Part shown: positions 24,912 through 35,649 of the stretch, piece by piece | Layout of the letters: each line of letters begins with the position of its first letter | Numbering within the stretch: the first letter of the stretch is position 1 | DNA from: Grifola frondosa | Lineage: Eukaryota; Basidiomycota; Agaricomycetes; Polyporales; Grifolaceae | Length of the DNA: 64,000 bases | Assembly: GCA_001683735.1 (NCBI GenBank) | Contig: LUGG01000052.1 | Location: 1-64,000 of the forward strand | Reading direction: 5' to 3' | Program-made: the position numbers and the translations under genes | Notes under the pieces: generated by a model | What the model saw: the letters and a program-made list of their open reading frames with translations, nothing else | Database searches by the model: none | What the model was told of the DNA's origin: nothing

Positions 24912-24960
24912 TAAGTGCTCAATAGGTGTGCAGAAGTCCAAATGGATAAGTGCCTGGTGG
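24912..24960 (+). repeat. Left copy of a direct repeat bounding the 25-35 kb cassette
   Basis: Contains TAAGTGCT, AAGTCC and ATAAGTGCCTGGTGG in the same order as 34894-34947, which has GAGCGCC, AAGTCC and GTAAGCGCCTGGTGG. Most differences are C/T or G/A, several at CpG. The similarity is by eye and modest. Confidence 0.4.
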
Positions 24961-25264
24961 AAACCGACGGTCACTGACCAAATGCAAATGTAGCTCTGGT
25001 CATCGACATGTCCATTTGGATATGTCGACAATCAAAGGTATGTCATCCAGTTAGGCCCATCTGTCTGAGCTCATCATCAAAACAATTCTTGTCATTGATT
25101 CGCCATGTTTCCACCTTCTGCACATTCACCTTCTTTGGTTTGCATGTGTGCACATGTCCATGTGTCTACCTTTCGATATCAACACTGCACAACTGCACAC
25201 AGCATCACCAGCAGTGGATCAGTAATATGTTCAGATGCACATGCCCCTGCAAAGTCATGTTGAC

Positions 25265-25352
25265 TTTTGGATTGGTTAGTGGTGAGCGACGTGAAGTGCA
25301 TGACCATGGGAAAGCTGGGAAGAGTTTGCAGCAGGTGTCATTGATAGTATTC
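25265..25352 (+). repeat. Copy of an ~88-bp dispersed repeat
   Basis: Matches the reverse complement of 44949-45034 at most positions, from TTTTGGATTGGTT through GGGAAAGCTGGGAAGAG to AGTATTC. It is not in a recognisable gene here. Confidence 0.75.
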
Positions 25353-25503
25353 CTCACTTGTTTGTAACCCTTTACATGTGGGCATCGGGCCCTATTCGAT
25401 TGCTCACCCGCTTGTTCTCTACAAGTCACTGACAATATCCCATAAGGTTCGTGCTTGCAATTTGGCAAGGACTATGTTACTATTCAATGACAATGTATGA
25501 ACA

Positions 25504-27901
25504 CTACTTAGAATACGCTAACAGAACAATAGCATACAGGTTCATACTGATCGCATCCTTTGTGTATAACCCAACAGAGTGAAAAACAGTCACCAAAGAA
25601 TCAGGAGGAAGATCCTTCTTCAATCGTGGACAATCCTTGTGAATCGTCTCCCAGTTAAGGGTGGTCGATGGCTTCTTGGTCTTCTTCATGAGTTCACGGG
25701 CATCATAAATAATGACTGAGAATGAAAACGATTAGAAACACATTAACTTATTCAAAGTAATTCTTACCTTCATCCGTCGTAAAAAGACCAGGCTTATCCA
25801 GAAGACCATAGAGAGGTCCAGTATGACCCAGATCAGAAAATGCAGAGCGCTGTTGAGTGATCTTCTTGGTAGGACTAACACACATCCCCTCCCGAATGGG
25901 GGCGTCACCACGCTTCCGTTCGTTATCTAATATCACAGCATTAAATCAAAGTAAAACAAGGAGTAATTGAGGACATACCAAGATTGACAGGAATGGTCTT
26001 GAACGTCACTGCATTCTGCCAGGTGGGTATGGTGAGCTGGCACATGTTAAAAATGGTCCCATAGAAATTGATGGCCCGCTCCCACTCGTCCTTGACTGGG
26101 TGGATACTAATATCCTTGACATAATAACCCTTTAACCCAATCGGGCGAGATTGCATAAGATTACTCTCCTGCACGACACCAACAGTCATGGCCATGATGC
26201 GCTGAGCTGAGCTATCCAAGACTGTGTTGCAAATAACATTGGATCTAAAACAAGTCAGAAATAAATATCGATGATTAGTCAAGGTCACCTACTTGTCACC
26301 GCTCAAAACAGTAGCACTGAAACCTGCCTTATCAGCCCGAGCAGGGTTGAATATCCAGGGCGTCTTCACAAAAGTGATGACCTGCAACATGGCCCTGGAA
26401 ACCATGAGATAAATAACAGACGATATATTTGCAAACTTACTTTTGGTTGACTTCGTAATTCTTGAGAATATACGGCGTGTACATGACGGTGTGAACCTCC
26501 TGGAAGGACACGTAGCAGCAAGAACTATAATAAAGTATTAATAAGATACATAGCCCTTAAATATAATATATATATACATACTTTAATTTCGGCAGACCCT
26601 TATATGTGCGTCCCAAGGTGGGATCCAGGTTGTCGTCAATCTCCACGTCATCCCTAAGGAACAAAGGTTAAATATATAAATCAAAATAAAGGAGAAAACA
26701 TACAGCTTGTCAGCGATCATGGTGACGCTGTATAGAAATAAGTATTAAATGTTAAATTGGACTCAAGAGAAAAAGATAACTTACGGAGTTTTTGTAGAAT
26801 CCTTAATGGGGGATTTGCGACCTTTCTTGACACTGTGCTGTAATCATTAGAAACACGTTATGGAAAAAATTGAAAACCCACGGGGTTTGAGGTAAATCCT
26901 CCTCGTCAGTCTCCTCTTCAATGTCCTCGGCTAGCTGTTCCTCCATGGTCTGTTCATCATCATAGTCCTGCACTGACTCATCTCCAGACTCAGAAAGGTT
27001 CATGACTTTCTTGCCCCGCTTGCTAAAGCATATAGTCAGATCAATGCAAAAGAAAGAACAAAGCGAACACATACCGCGACCCCACTTCAAGGTCCAGGAA
27101 GGGGTTATTGTCACTATCAGACATGACTCCAGCCTTTCGCGACTTGACCCTATGAAACACTTAGAATTATACCATGCTAAAACAATGACAGAACTCACGT
27201 ATTTCCTGCTCTGGTCCTTTTAACGGGAGAGGAACTAGCAATCAATATGAATGTCAACAATTCTCACTTTAATCATAGGAACACACGTACAGTTCTGATT
27301 GCTCAATATCATCATCATCCGAGTCTACCTGGACTCTGCCTCGCTTCTGAACCACCTTACGTGGAGAAGGTGATTGAGGCGAGAGAGGTGTGCTGGTCCC
27401 TTCCTAATAAGCAGCTTAGTGAGTAATCATATATATACTGTAAAAAGACATACTTTTTAATAGGACTCTAGAGGAATACGCTCAATATCCCATTCGGGAC
27501 TATGAAGGATATGTTAATAGTTGATATTCAAGATAAATAAAGACATACCTTTGACGACGAGGTCTTACCTCCTCATCAGAAGAGCTGAGTAAATGGTAAT
27601 AAGTACGTGTAACAATGATAAGCATCAGAATCTGACTCACACAACGTCTTTCACATCCCCTGCATTAACAAGAGAAGACTTGGTGGCTACGTCACTGCAA
27701 AGAGATAAGTCTGAGAGATATTTACATTAAAAGGCACGTACATGGAGTCTGCAACTTTCTCGGATGACTTGATGGGCTTTGGTTTAGCACGACGACTATA
27801 AGTAAGAATATTAGTTCAATAACAAGATAATATAACGATCACAAGGCATACCTTGTAGCAGCCACACTAAGACGACCACGACCGGACGCGCGAGGAGGCA
27901 T
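25504..27901 (-). CDS. Unrecognised multi-exon protein with an acidic middle region (cassette gene A)
   Basis: The proposed start is ATG at 27901 (MPPRASGRGRLSVAAT), a short basic N-terminus. Many small exons follow, separated by introns with GTAxGT donors and AG acceptors. They give a region rich in Asp/Glu/Ser (SESGDESVQDYDDEQT), then YKGLPKLK and YVSFQEVHTVMYTPYILKN. Larger exons contain KGYYVKDISIHPVKDEWERA and NFYGTIFNMCQLTIPTWQN (about 25941-26288) and REGMCVSPTKKITQQRSAF. The last exon ends at a stop at 25504 after VTVFHSVGLYTKDAISMNLY. I do not recognise a domain. Exon structure looks like a real gene, and it is divergent from gene B with about 340 bp between starts. A DNA-associated role is only suggested by the basic/acidic composition and by the neighbouring TET-like gene. 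Confidence 0.6.
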
Positions 27902-28242
27902 AACGTTGAAAATGGATAAAGAAAGTAACCAAGACGTCAAGAATAAGATAATCTGGGGAGGACCAGAATACGAAAGAGAATGCGCAAAAAGTGAGGCCTT
28001 AAATACTCTCCCCATTGATATAATAAATGCAATACCATTGGCCAGAAATTTATCGGACATCCATCGGACTAGTAAAGCCGCAATGAGGAGTAGATGGCGT
28101 GATTATGTGCAAACGATCCAGAGCTGGTAAGGTCGAGCACGAATGTTCTAGAGTCGGTGAGATTATTTACAATTTATTCATAGAAATTAGGAATTTATTC
28201 CCTTTGCCGTGGCAATCACTCAGAATCATCAACGACACTCTC

Positions 28243-29479
28243 ATGGCGACACAACAACTATTGAGCAATCCAGAAAATATAGTATGTGAAGTTAATTTTG
28301 AATGCACAGGAATAGCTTACAACGTCAATGACAGGACAGGTGCTGGAGGAGGTGATGAAAGATGCAGTGTCGGGCCCAAGCAGTATGTTCAGCTGGCCTG
28401 TATGGCTGAGGTATGTCCGCACAATTCATGTCATAAAAGTTGCTAACAAGTACAATAAGCCTGATCGAGCAAGAGTCGCCACCACCATCATGAGTGGCAG
28501 ACAAGGCCGTTTGACCATGGTTACTCCATATGACCCATCCTCTGGCGAAGATCCATGTGAAGTTATATTACGGATACAAGGTTACGTTTCCAAGCGTAAT
28601 CTGCCTCCATTCTTAATCGTAACCAGTATGTGATTCAGTCCATATGTTATAAAGTCATTAAATGTTTGAGTCGTAGACTTCCAAACAAACTAGAGATGGC
28701 TAAGCAGGCCATCACCTTAACAGGCCTTGGAGCTCCTGGATTTGATAAGGCAGCACAAGGCATCGTAGCGATTCACCAAGTCTTTGGTGCACACGTACAA
28801 GGGGAACTGAAGAAGTGGACACCATCTCGAGTGGATGGTTACATTTCACTTCAGTTCATTAACAAGATACCTTACAGTGCTGCTGAAGGAGAAGGATGTA
28901 CCTCTATAGATATTTCACCTCTCATCGATCCACTTGGTGTCTTAGCTGCAGAGATGACCAACGAGCTACATCTACCAGATAACCAGGTTCAGTATTTCGA
29001 AAGTATAACCACAATCACTACGGATAACCACCAGTACGTAAACATAGATGTTGATTCTTAATATATGATTGATCAATATCACAGAACGACTAAACATGTG
29101 GAGATCAAGCCAAAAGAGATCCAACTGGGACATTTAGTCGAACTTCAGGTCTCTTTCTGTGCATTACCTCATTTCAAACGAAAACATACATTTGTGGTAA
29201 TTCCCAAGCTACACGCCATTTGCATTATCAGTCGTGTGGTGGAAAAGGCAAGTTTTTTTTTCTACACCCGTAATCAGATATATAACAATCACATGTTAGG
29301 ACCTCAATCAGATTATTCTGGAACGAGTCAGAAGTACGAGGGTGTCTCCACTGCGGAAGGTGAAGCGAAAGATTGGATATGATGATGAGGATGAAGAGGG
29401 AAGGAGGGGTGAAAAGATTCAGCGACTGGATGGGCACGAAGGACGGGAGGAAGCTCTCAATGGAAGAATACATGCATAA
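28243..29479 (+). CDS. Unrecognised conserved-looking protein (cassette gene B)
   Basis: The start ATG at 28243 gives MATQQLLSNPENIVCEVNFE. The next block reads VANKYNKPDRARVATTIMSG and VTPYDPSSGEDPCEVILRI. After an intron near 28625-28677 comes KQAITLTGLGAPGFDKAAQG, HQVFGAHVQGELKKWTPSRV and SLQFINKIPYSAAEGEGCTS. The last exons read LGHLVELQVSFCALP and end with a basic and acidic tail (SPLRKVKRKIGYDDEDEEG), which looks like a nuclear localisation signal. The stop is at 29477-29479. There is a one-base shift near 28405-28440 between the first two blocks. No named domain is recognised. The gene lies between gene A (divergent) and the TET-like unit (convergent). The conserved-looking aromatic/glycine blocks argue for a real protein. 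Confidence 0.55.
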
Positions 29480-29823
29480 TGTCACTAATTACAAGAATTC
29501 GCTCTAAAATGAGCTCACTTTGCTTTTGATGGAGAACGTGCAGCTTTGCAGCAAAGTCCTCAAGAAATTTTTGAAGTGAAATGTATGCAGGCCCAACTGC
29601 AGCATTATTGTGTGCAAGAAAAGACAATGATAAGAATGATGAGCAGAGAAGGGACGGTTGAAACAGTTGTTATTGTCCTTTGAATATGTCCTTTGAACGT
29701 ATGACTTCAATACTTGTTCTGTATAAGTATGCAAGCATTCTTTACATGAACTCAAAGCTCGAGTGATCATAATTGATACAAAATCAAATGAACTATAATG
29801 AATGAAGTATAATATGAAGTAAT
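29480..29823. other. Intergenic between convergent cassette genes
   Basis: AT-rich spacer between the stop of gene B and the stop of the minus-strand unit. No motif seen. Confidence 0.5.
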
Positions 29824-32471
29824 CTAATACTTGAAGTACGCAGCAGAGCGGCCAATCTTGCAAAGCATGTGCTCCACCATGAATAAGTCAAGAGAGACCT
29901 TGTCAGCAATCTCCTTGGGAATGTTCTCCATCACAAAGGTGGAGACACGCTGAAACATATCAAACCATAGGAGCAGAAGCATCAGAGGGAGAAGATGAAG
30001 ATGCTTCAAACCTTTGATCGCACCACTGTCCAAATCAAACACAGTCCTCCCATCTCCTGTACACCTGGTGCACGAACCTTTCCAGCATAGTAAAGATCTG
30101 CAGCAAGTAGCATGGAAACCAGCCTACCAATCTGCGGTGTACTGCTGTTACGACCACGCAAATAGGCATAGCATTCCATAAAGTCCACAGACCATGGATG
30201 TCGCAGTGAGACTTCAGCCAAACATTCCACTGCTGCTCAGCAATGAAATAAGCTGATGCACAGTGGATAGACCGACCGGCAATAGCAGTACCATATGCAT
30301 CCTTGCAGCACAAGAAGGTGGGATCGTCATGAGCATGCAGTGCGACAAATGCATCCCAATCAGCAAGCGTAGAAAAGAAAACAGTGGATCCCAAAGCTGC
30401 CTGAGTTGCAAAGGTGATGCCACGAAAGATACAGGCACTCGCAAAACCACCCGGCTTGTCGATGTTGGCTGGATGAAGGGGACCATGGGAGGAGGTGATG
30501 TTGGCACAGGAGGGAGCGAGCTGACGAAAGGGAAGACGCTTGTCCAGACTTCCAAGGACAAATGCAAGAAGTGGGGAATACGGAGGCTTGCCTGTTCCGT
30601 CAACAAGTGGAAGCAACAGAAAGAAGAAATCCAGAATGCGCTGCAGGCCATGAGCAAAAGGAGTGGCGGGAGTGGGAGGCATGGAAGTGGAGGAAGAGGA
30701 AGTGGAAGTGGAAGGATGTGAGTCATTGAACTTCTCAGTGAGAACTCCACAGCGATGGACCTGTTGTCCAATCTCCTCAAGGACATGGTACTCTGCAGAG
30801 GTATGGTCATGAGTGGAAGAGCGGTGAGAGAAGCAAGGAATGGTGATAACGCATCTGTGCTCAGATTTGTAGTACGCCCCCTTGGTGACCAAGAACACGA
30901 GAGTTGATGTTGCGGTGTACATCCCATAAGGCGGACACCAGCAACACGTCCTCATGAAAAGTGTCCACCACGTACTGCACAAAACGACCTTGGATCTCCA
31001 GATGCCCTGTGGAAAATTTAACCAACGGATGACGATGTTACGAATAAGCTTGAGCATGTAGTTCAACCGAGTGTCATCGTCGTCGTAGATGCGAAACCAA
31101 GAAGGGAGAGGGAAGGCATGACCATCGTCAGAGATATCTGTCAAGCCCACTTGTGAAGGAACAAGTCCCCGGCTTGCGCAAAATGAACTGTTGGTAAATG
31201 AGCCTAGAAAGACGAGCTAGCCAATCCAAGTCATTATGAGAGGTGGATGAAGTGTCGACAAGGAAGGAGCGCAGTGAGGAAGGACCAGGTCATTGAGCCA
31301 AGCCCAGGCAGCACAGTTAGAGAGCATATACTGGCGTCTGAATATGATGAGCTCCAACTTGGAAGTCCCCAGTTTAGTGTTAGCAAACTGGAGAGGCTCC
31401 AAATTCTAGAGACAGAGACGGCAAAGTCAGAAGTGAACCGCTTAGCACTGCTGCTGGCTGCAACAAACTCTGCAAGTTGTGACTGCCATGTGCCAGGACC
31501 CTGAAAGTGCTTCTGCATTTCTATCGCCATTGCGATGCTAGCAATCTCATCACGGGTACGTGTGAGACTGCTGAGAGAAAACAGCTCCAACACATCTGCA
31601 TAAACTAGAAGACATTAAAATCAAGCATGGACAAGCAAATCATAAATTAACATACCTGGAGCAGCAGAAATGGATGACTCAGAGACTGATGTAAGGGCGG
31701 TTCAGTCCCGGAAACTGTCATAAATAAATTAGTGATGCTCTAAGCTGGCACACAAAGTATGCTACGCACTTGTAATGTCTGACACCTCAGCAGCAGAAAT
31801 AGCCATCAACACTGTGCATGGCATCAATCTCATTCCGCTCAGAACCTGACATAGAAGAATGTCAAATTAAAATATCATACAGACATGATTTATCACCTAC
31901 GTGCAGAACGAAGACGATCCCTATACTCTGCCGCTCCAGCACCTGCATCTTGAGTTGCGAGGCGTAGCTCCAGCTCCTTTGCGTGACGACTAGCAGCCAT
32001 GGCCGCACTAACACTCATCGCTTCTTCCTCCCCATCCTCCCCGAGCCCGCATCGCTACCTTCTATTTGCAAACATAAGAATCACTCTATAAGAACAACAA
32101 TGTGTTACGTACCTTCATATTCCTCGAACTCTGCATGATGCGTACACGCTTATGCTTTGCCCTTACCCTTATCAACTAAAATAAATAAATGAGATCATGA
32201 AACAGCAATGCAATGGTGGATGATGCTCACCTTTGGACACAGAGATGTCTATGTCATCTTCAGAGTGCTCAGACACAGAAGCATCTGCGGCACGCTTACG
32301 TCCTAAAGACAGCTTAGTAAGATCAAACACAATAAAAAAATAACGCACCACGTGAACGACCAGAATCCACATATTCTGACTGAGACTCTGGCTCAGTTGC
32401 CCCACCCTCATCATCACCATCTGCTTGAGCATGCGACGGCTCTTCCTAATGGCTATTAAATATGTCAGCAT
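29824..32471 (-). CDS. Downstream part of the TET-like unit, unnamed domain (cassette gene C)
   Basis: From high to low coordinates, small exons encode a Ser/Glu/Asp-rich low-complexity region with a basic patch (HAQADGDDEGGATEPESQ, then GRKRAADASVSEHSEDD), followed by a likely helical segment (AASRHAKELELRLATQDA). Next come blocks reading VLELFSLSSLTRTRDEIAS, LNYMLKLIRNIVIRWLNFPQ, RRIL-type hydrophobic stretches, SSHGPLHPANIDKPGGFASA and AGRSIHCASAYFIAEQQWN, then GRLVSMLLAADLYYAGKVRA. The stop is at 29824. I recognise no named domain, but the pattern resembles unnamed C-terminal regions of large basidiomycete predicted proteins. The reading frame can be joined to the upstream dioxygenase gene (see its entry), so this may be the C-terminal half of one large protein. 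Several one-base frame changes occur. Confidence 0.5.
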
Positions 32472-32508
32472 AAATTATAACAAAAATAAGAAGTCTGAGC
32501 ACCAGGCT

Positions 32509-34586
32509 TCACAACCTTGTCGCTCGCCTTGCGAGTTGCTGTCGGACCGGCACTTTCTTACGGGCTCTGAACAAATAGCATAAGTGAAGACACTCAAACA
32601 AAAATTAAAAACATACTTGAACGGCCAAGACCACGCACGGCCCCGACTTAGCACGAACAGAAGGTATAACTTGGTCATAGTCTCCTTGTGTGCAATCCAG
32701 GACTGAGCAGCCTCCATCCGAGTACACCCCGACTCAGAATCGACCGCTGTCATACCAGGCCCAAGCGACCAAGCTTGGGATGAATACGCTCCACAGCGGA
32801 TACGAAGTATCGGTGAAGTCTCTGAATACGTCAATGTAAATGCAGAGAGAAACTTGTCCAAGTCATGGAAATCTTCATGTCGGGTGTAGACTGCCAGACA
32901 CAAAGCTGGACAACGGGAGCGAGCGGACGACAAAGTCGAAATGAGCCTCGCGACTCATCAGCGCACCCTCAGACATGTGGTTGGCCAATTGGAAGGTAAC
33001 GCCCCAGATTGACCATCGTTCCTACAAATACAAGTTAAACACATCAAACATCAAAATGAATGACGTACTCAGGAGCGATCATTCTGGCCAATACACAGAG
33101 ATTATCACCAGGCAAGGCAGCCAAAGCAATACGAGAAGCACCGTCCATGATCGGACCACTCGGATAAAAAACCTGAGTGAAGCGGCACGACCACGGCTCA
33201 GCCACTTTACCTCTGGCAGCGACGGCGGAGTCCCCCCATGAAAGCGCAGACCAGAGAATACAGCGAGACATAAGCCACTAAGCTGAATATAGCAACCCAG
33301 CTCTGCAGCATGAAAAAGGCCAGGATGATCAGTGGGAGCCAAATCTGACTTGGTCACCATAACCGTGAGACCACCATACGAGTCGTGGCCGTCCACGTGC
33401 TTGCCGGCAAAATGCCCCAAGTCCTCCTTGAACTTGCCCGCTATCAAGCATTCATCAGTTACAATTTTCAGAGAAAAAAATTAAAAACTCACCAGATTTC
33501 TCAAACTCTTCGTATGACTTAGTGGGTACCAAATTAAGCTGAGCCGCAGGGAACGCATAGTTGCCCTCAAAACCAACGGGCGGAAGGTTAGTTAAATTGG
33601 CTTGAAGTTTCAAAGCATCTGTAATGAACTTCGGCCCAGTCTCCAAACACTGGATCGCAATCTGTGTTCCCAACTGTCGTGAAACAAAAAATAATAATAA
33701 TTAATAATTAATAATAATAATGCAATGCGAGCAACGTACCTCAACCATCTTCTTGCGAAGCTTGTGATGCTTCGATAAGTGTTGAGATACACCTTGGTCC
33801 CCGCAGCAGGACCGGTAAGATTGCGAGGACTTTGGTACGTTTGCGTCAGCGGATAGACGCGGAGAGGTGGTGCCTTAGCGGTGTGACTCTTCAAAGGGAC
33901 CGCATATGGGGAGCGCTCAAAAGGCATAGCCATGCTCATATGTCTCCCTCTCCGCATTCCATAACGGAGGAAGGGGAGATCGAGCCGAACGCTCGCCTAG
34001 AACTTCGAGTGGCAAATCACTGTACGCACTCGATAACGTCTGGCTAATACGACTAATATAATGACAGTGACCATTAGAATTTTACTGGATGAACAAAATT
34101 AATAATTACGAACTCTGTGGGTACTATCCAGCACTGGATTATATCGTTGTTGGGATCACCGTCTCCATAAAGGTCCACGTGCAAAAAACACAGTCCCCGG
34201 CTTTAACTCCAGCAATCCTACAATTTAAGCATGAGGGAGGTTATTAGAGAATATAAGCATGCATGAACTCACCGCCAGCATCCGCCTCCTTCTTCAACCA
34301 ACCGTAACGTCATCTCCTCACGGCACCACTTTGCAAAAGTGGCAGACGTCTGTGGGGATGTGTCATGCAAATAAAGATAACATTTCCCCTCAGGAAAAGG
34401 TTCTAAGGGGTGGCCAATGACTTGGAACAGCTCAGGAAGCTTAACATTCCTTCCCTTGAGGGAGAGAGGCTCCACTCTTTCCCCAGGAGCAGGGATCACA
34501 GCCAATCCTCCATTTCCAGCCCTATTCCCCATGTAAACCTGTGAAATCATGTAGAAATATATTACTCACTGAGGAGAGTCTGCCAT
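32509..34586 (-). CDS. TET/JBP-like 2-oxoglutarate/Fe(II) dioxygenase (cassette gene D)
   Basis: TET/JBP enzymes oxidise 5-methylcytosine or thymine in DNA using Fe(II) and 2-oxoglutarate. Exons by eye (minus strand): 34586-34570 (MADSPQ), 34538-34272, 34217-34110, 34043-33740, 33673-33493, 33440-33069, 33021-32617 and 32566-32509. The catalytic block in exon 33440-33069 reads LGHFAGKHVDGHDSYGGLT, giving the iron-binding H-x-D (HVD). It continues with FSGLRFHGGTPP, giving the distal His, and WSCRFTQVFYPSG, giving the Arg expected to hold 2-oxoglutarate. The order and spacing match fungal TET/JBP proteins. Upstream blocks include GNYAFPAAQLNLVPTKSYEE. The C-terminus is basic (KARKKVPVRQQLARRATR). 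One-base shifts occur at the A6 run 34183-34188, A4 33919-33922, C4 33799-33802 and after HGGTPP near 33230. The family call is strong; whether the gene is intact is open. Published work links expansions of these genes in basidiomycetes to KDZ transposons. Confidence 0.75.
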
Positions 34587-34893
34587 TTGAAGTGATATGA
34601 AGAGGTAGAATGGGAAGTGGGAGCTAGAAAGTGACTTGGAGGTGCAAAGAGGTGAAAGATAGGGGAGGGGAGTCAACAGATGATTGTCAGTACTCAACAC
34701 AAGTTCTACAAGCCAAGGACAGACATACAGAGGTGTGTAGATAGTCAGATTCAAGATTGATAGGCAAGATTGACAGAAGAAGCAGAGATTTAATGTAAAT
34801 CAGGGCCAGAAGATCAAGAAGTCAAGAAGCAAAGACTTCGCGCGATTTGATGACAATTAAGCGCCCACGGGGCGCCCAACAACCCACAGCCAC

Positions 34894-34947
34894 CCGAGCG
34901 CCACAATAAGCGCACACAAGTCCGCAGAACGGGTAAGCGCCTGGTGG
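34894..34947 (+). repeat. Right copy of the direct repeat bounding the cassette
   Basis: Counterpart of 24912-24960. The motif TAAGYGC occurs at about 34858 (ttaagcgccc), 34907 (ataagcgcac) and 34933 (gtaagcgcct) on this side, and at 24912 and 24946 on the left. Confidence 0.4.
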
Positions 34948-34978
34948 CTGGAGCCACCGGCCAAGTCACGTGATATTT

Positions 34979-35042
34979 GATGACGTAGATGCGGTCGTCG
35001 ACGTATCGAAATGGGTGCGTCGACGACCGCATCTACGTCATC
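34979..35042. repeat. Perfect 25-bp inverted repeat with a 14-bp loop
   Basis: The arm GATGACGTAGATGCGGTCGT.. (34979-35003) is matched exactly by its reverse complement at 35018-35042, with loop TATCGAAATGGGTG. A 25/25 match at this spacing is far beyond chance. It marks the right edge of the AT-rich cassette. Confidence 0.95.
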
Positions 35043-35649
35043 GGGCTAGATCGGCCTGTTCGTCCTCGTCGTCTTTTGCCCCGCGTCGCCGTGAAAACGA
35101 CGCTCGTCGTCGTCGGTTGCCGGTAAGCTCTTATTTTTAATTAAAACTAAACTAAAAATTAAAATACAGTACGCGTCGAGCGTTCCCGGCACGACGCTCG
35201 CCGTCCCATGCGCATCACCTCCCTCGTCGCTCGCACCCACATACTCCCTTGCGGCGCGTACTCGCTCACCTAGACGTGCACACATGCGCACCGCATGCAC
35301 GCGCTCGCCCCTCTTGTGTTCCCCCGACGCTCATTCTTTATCTAGGGTCAACTCAGAGAAGAGACAGCTTTTGACCCCGCTGGAAACGCGTCCACACGAA
35401 ATTTGGTGCAAATCTGGGACAACCAATCTGCCACACCCACACGCTCTCTCACCACGGCCGCATGCTCGTGCATGTCTTCCGCGTCCATGCGCATCCGTGC
35501 ACGGCGCGGGCAGGCGTGCAAGCGTGCAGCTGTGGCCAGCAGCCTCAGCCACGGCCTCCTCCCACCAGATGATACCGCCTCAACAAATCTTCGAAGACGC
35601 GCCCACTGCCGCTGCCATTTGCACTATAGGAGGGGTCAGAAGGATACAT

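Larger units (their letters stand above)
24517..25503. other. Intergenic; holds two short repeats, no gene
   Basis: Contains the left direct repeat of the dioxygenase cassette (24912-24960) and one copy of a dispersed repeat (25265-25352), listed separately. An imperfect hairpin CGACATGTCC-ATTT-GGATATGTCG lies near 25004-25027. No coding sequence is recognisable. Confidence 0.5.
34587..35640. other. Intergenic; terminal repeat and hairpin of the cassette, then GC-rich DNA
   Basis: Besides the direct repeat and the perfect hairpin listed separately, 34937-34957 contains GGTGGCTGGAGCCACC, another self-complementary stretch. A possible intron-like segment (gtaag..acag) lies at 35122-35168 in an AT-rich insert within GC-rich DNA. 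No gene is recognised. Confidence 0.45.

Noticed and set aside
27906..28130. 75-codon plus-strand gene between cassette genes A and B
   Set aside because: It overlaps the start region of gene A, has no motif and lies where the divergent promoters should be.
30263..30721. 152-codon plus-strand frame opposite gene C
   Set aside because: Gly/Lys/Ser-rich shadow of the minus-strand coding region.
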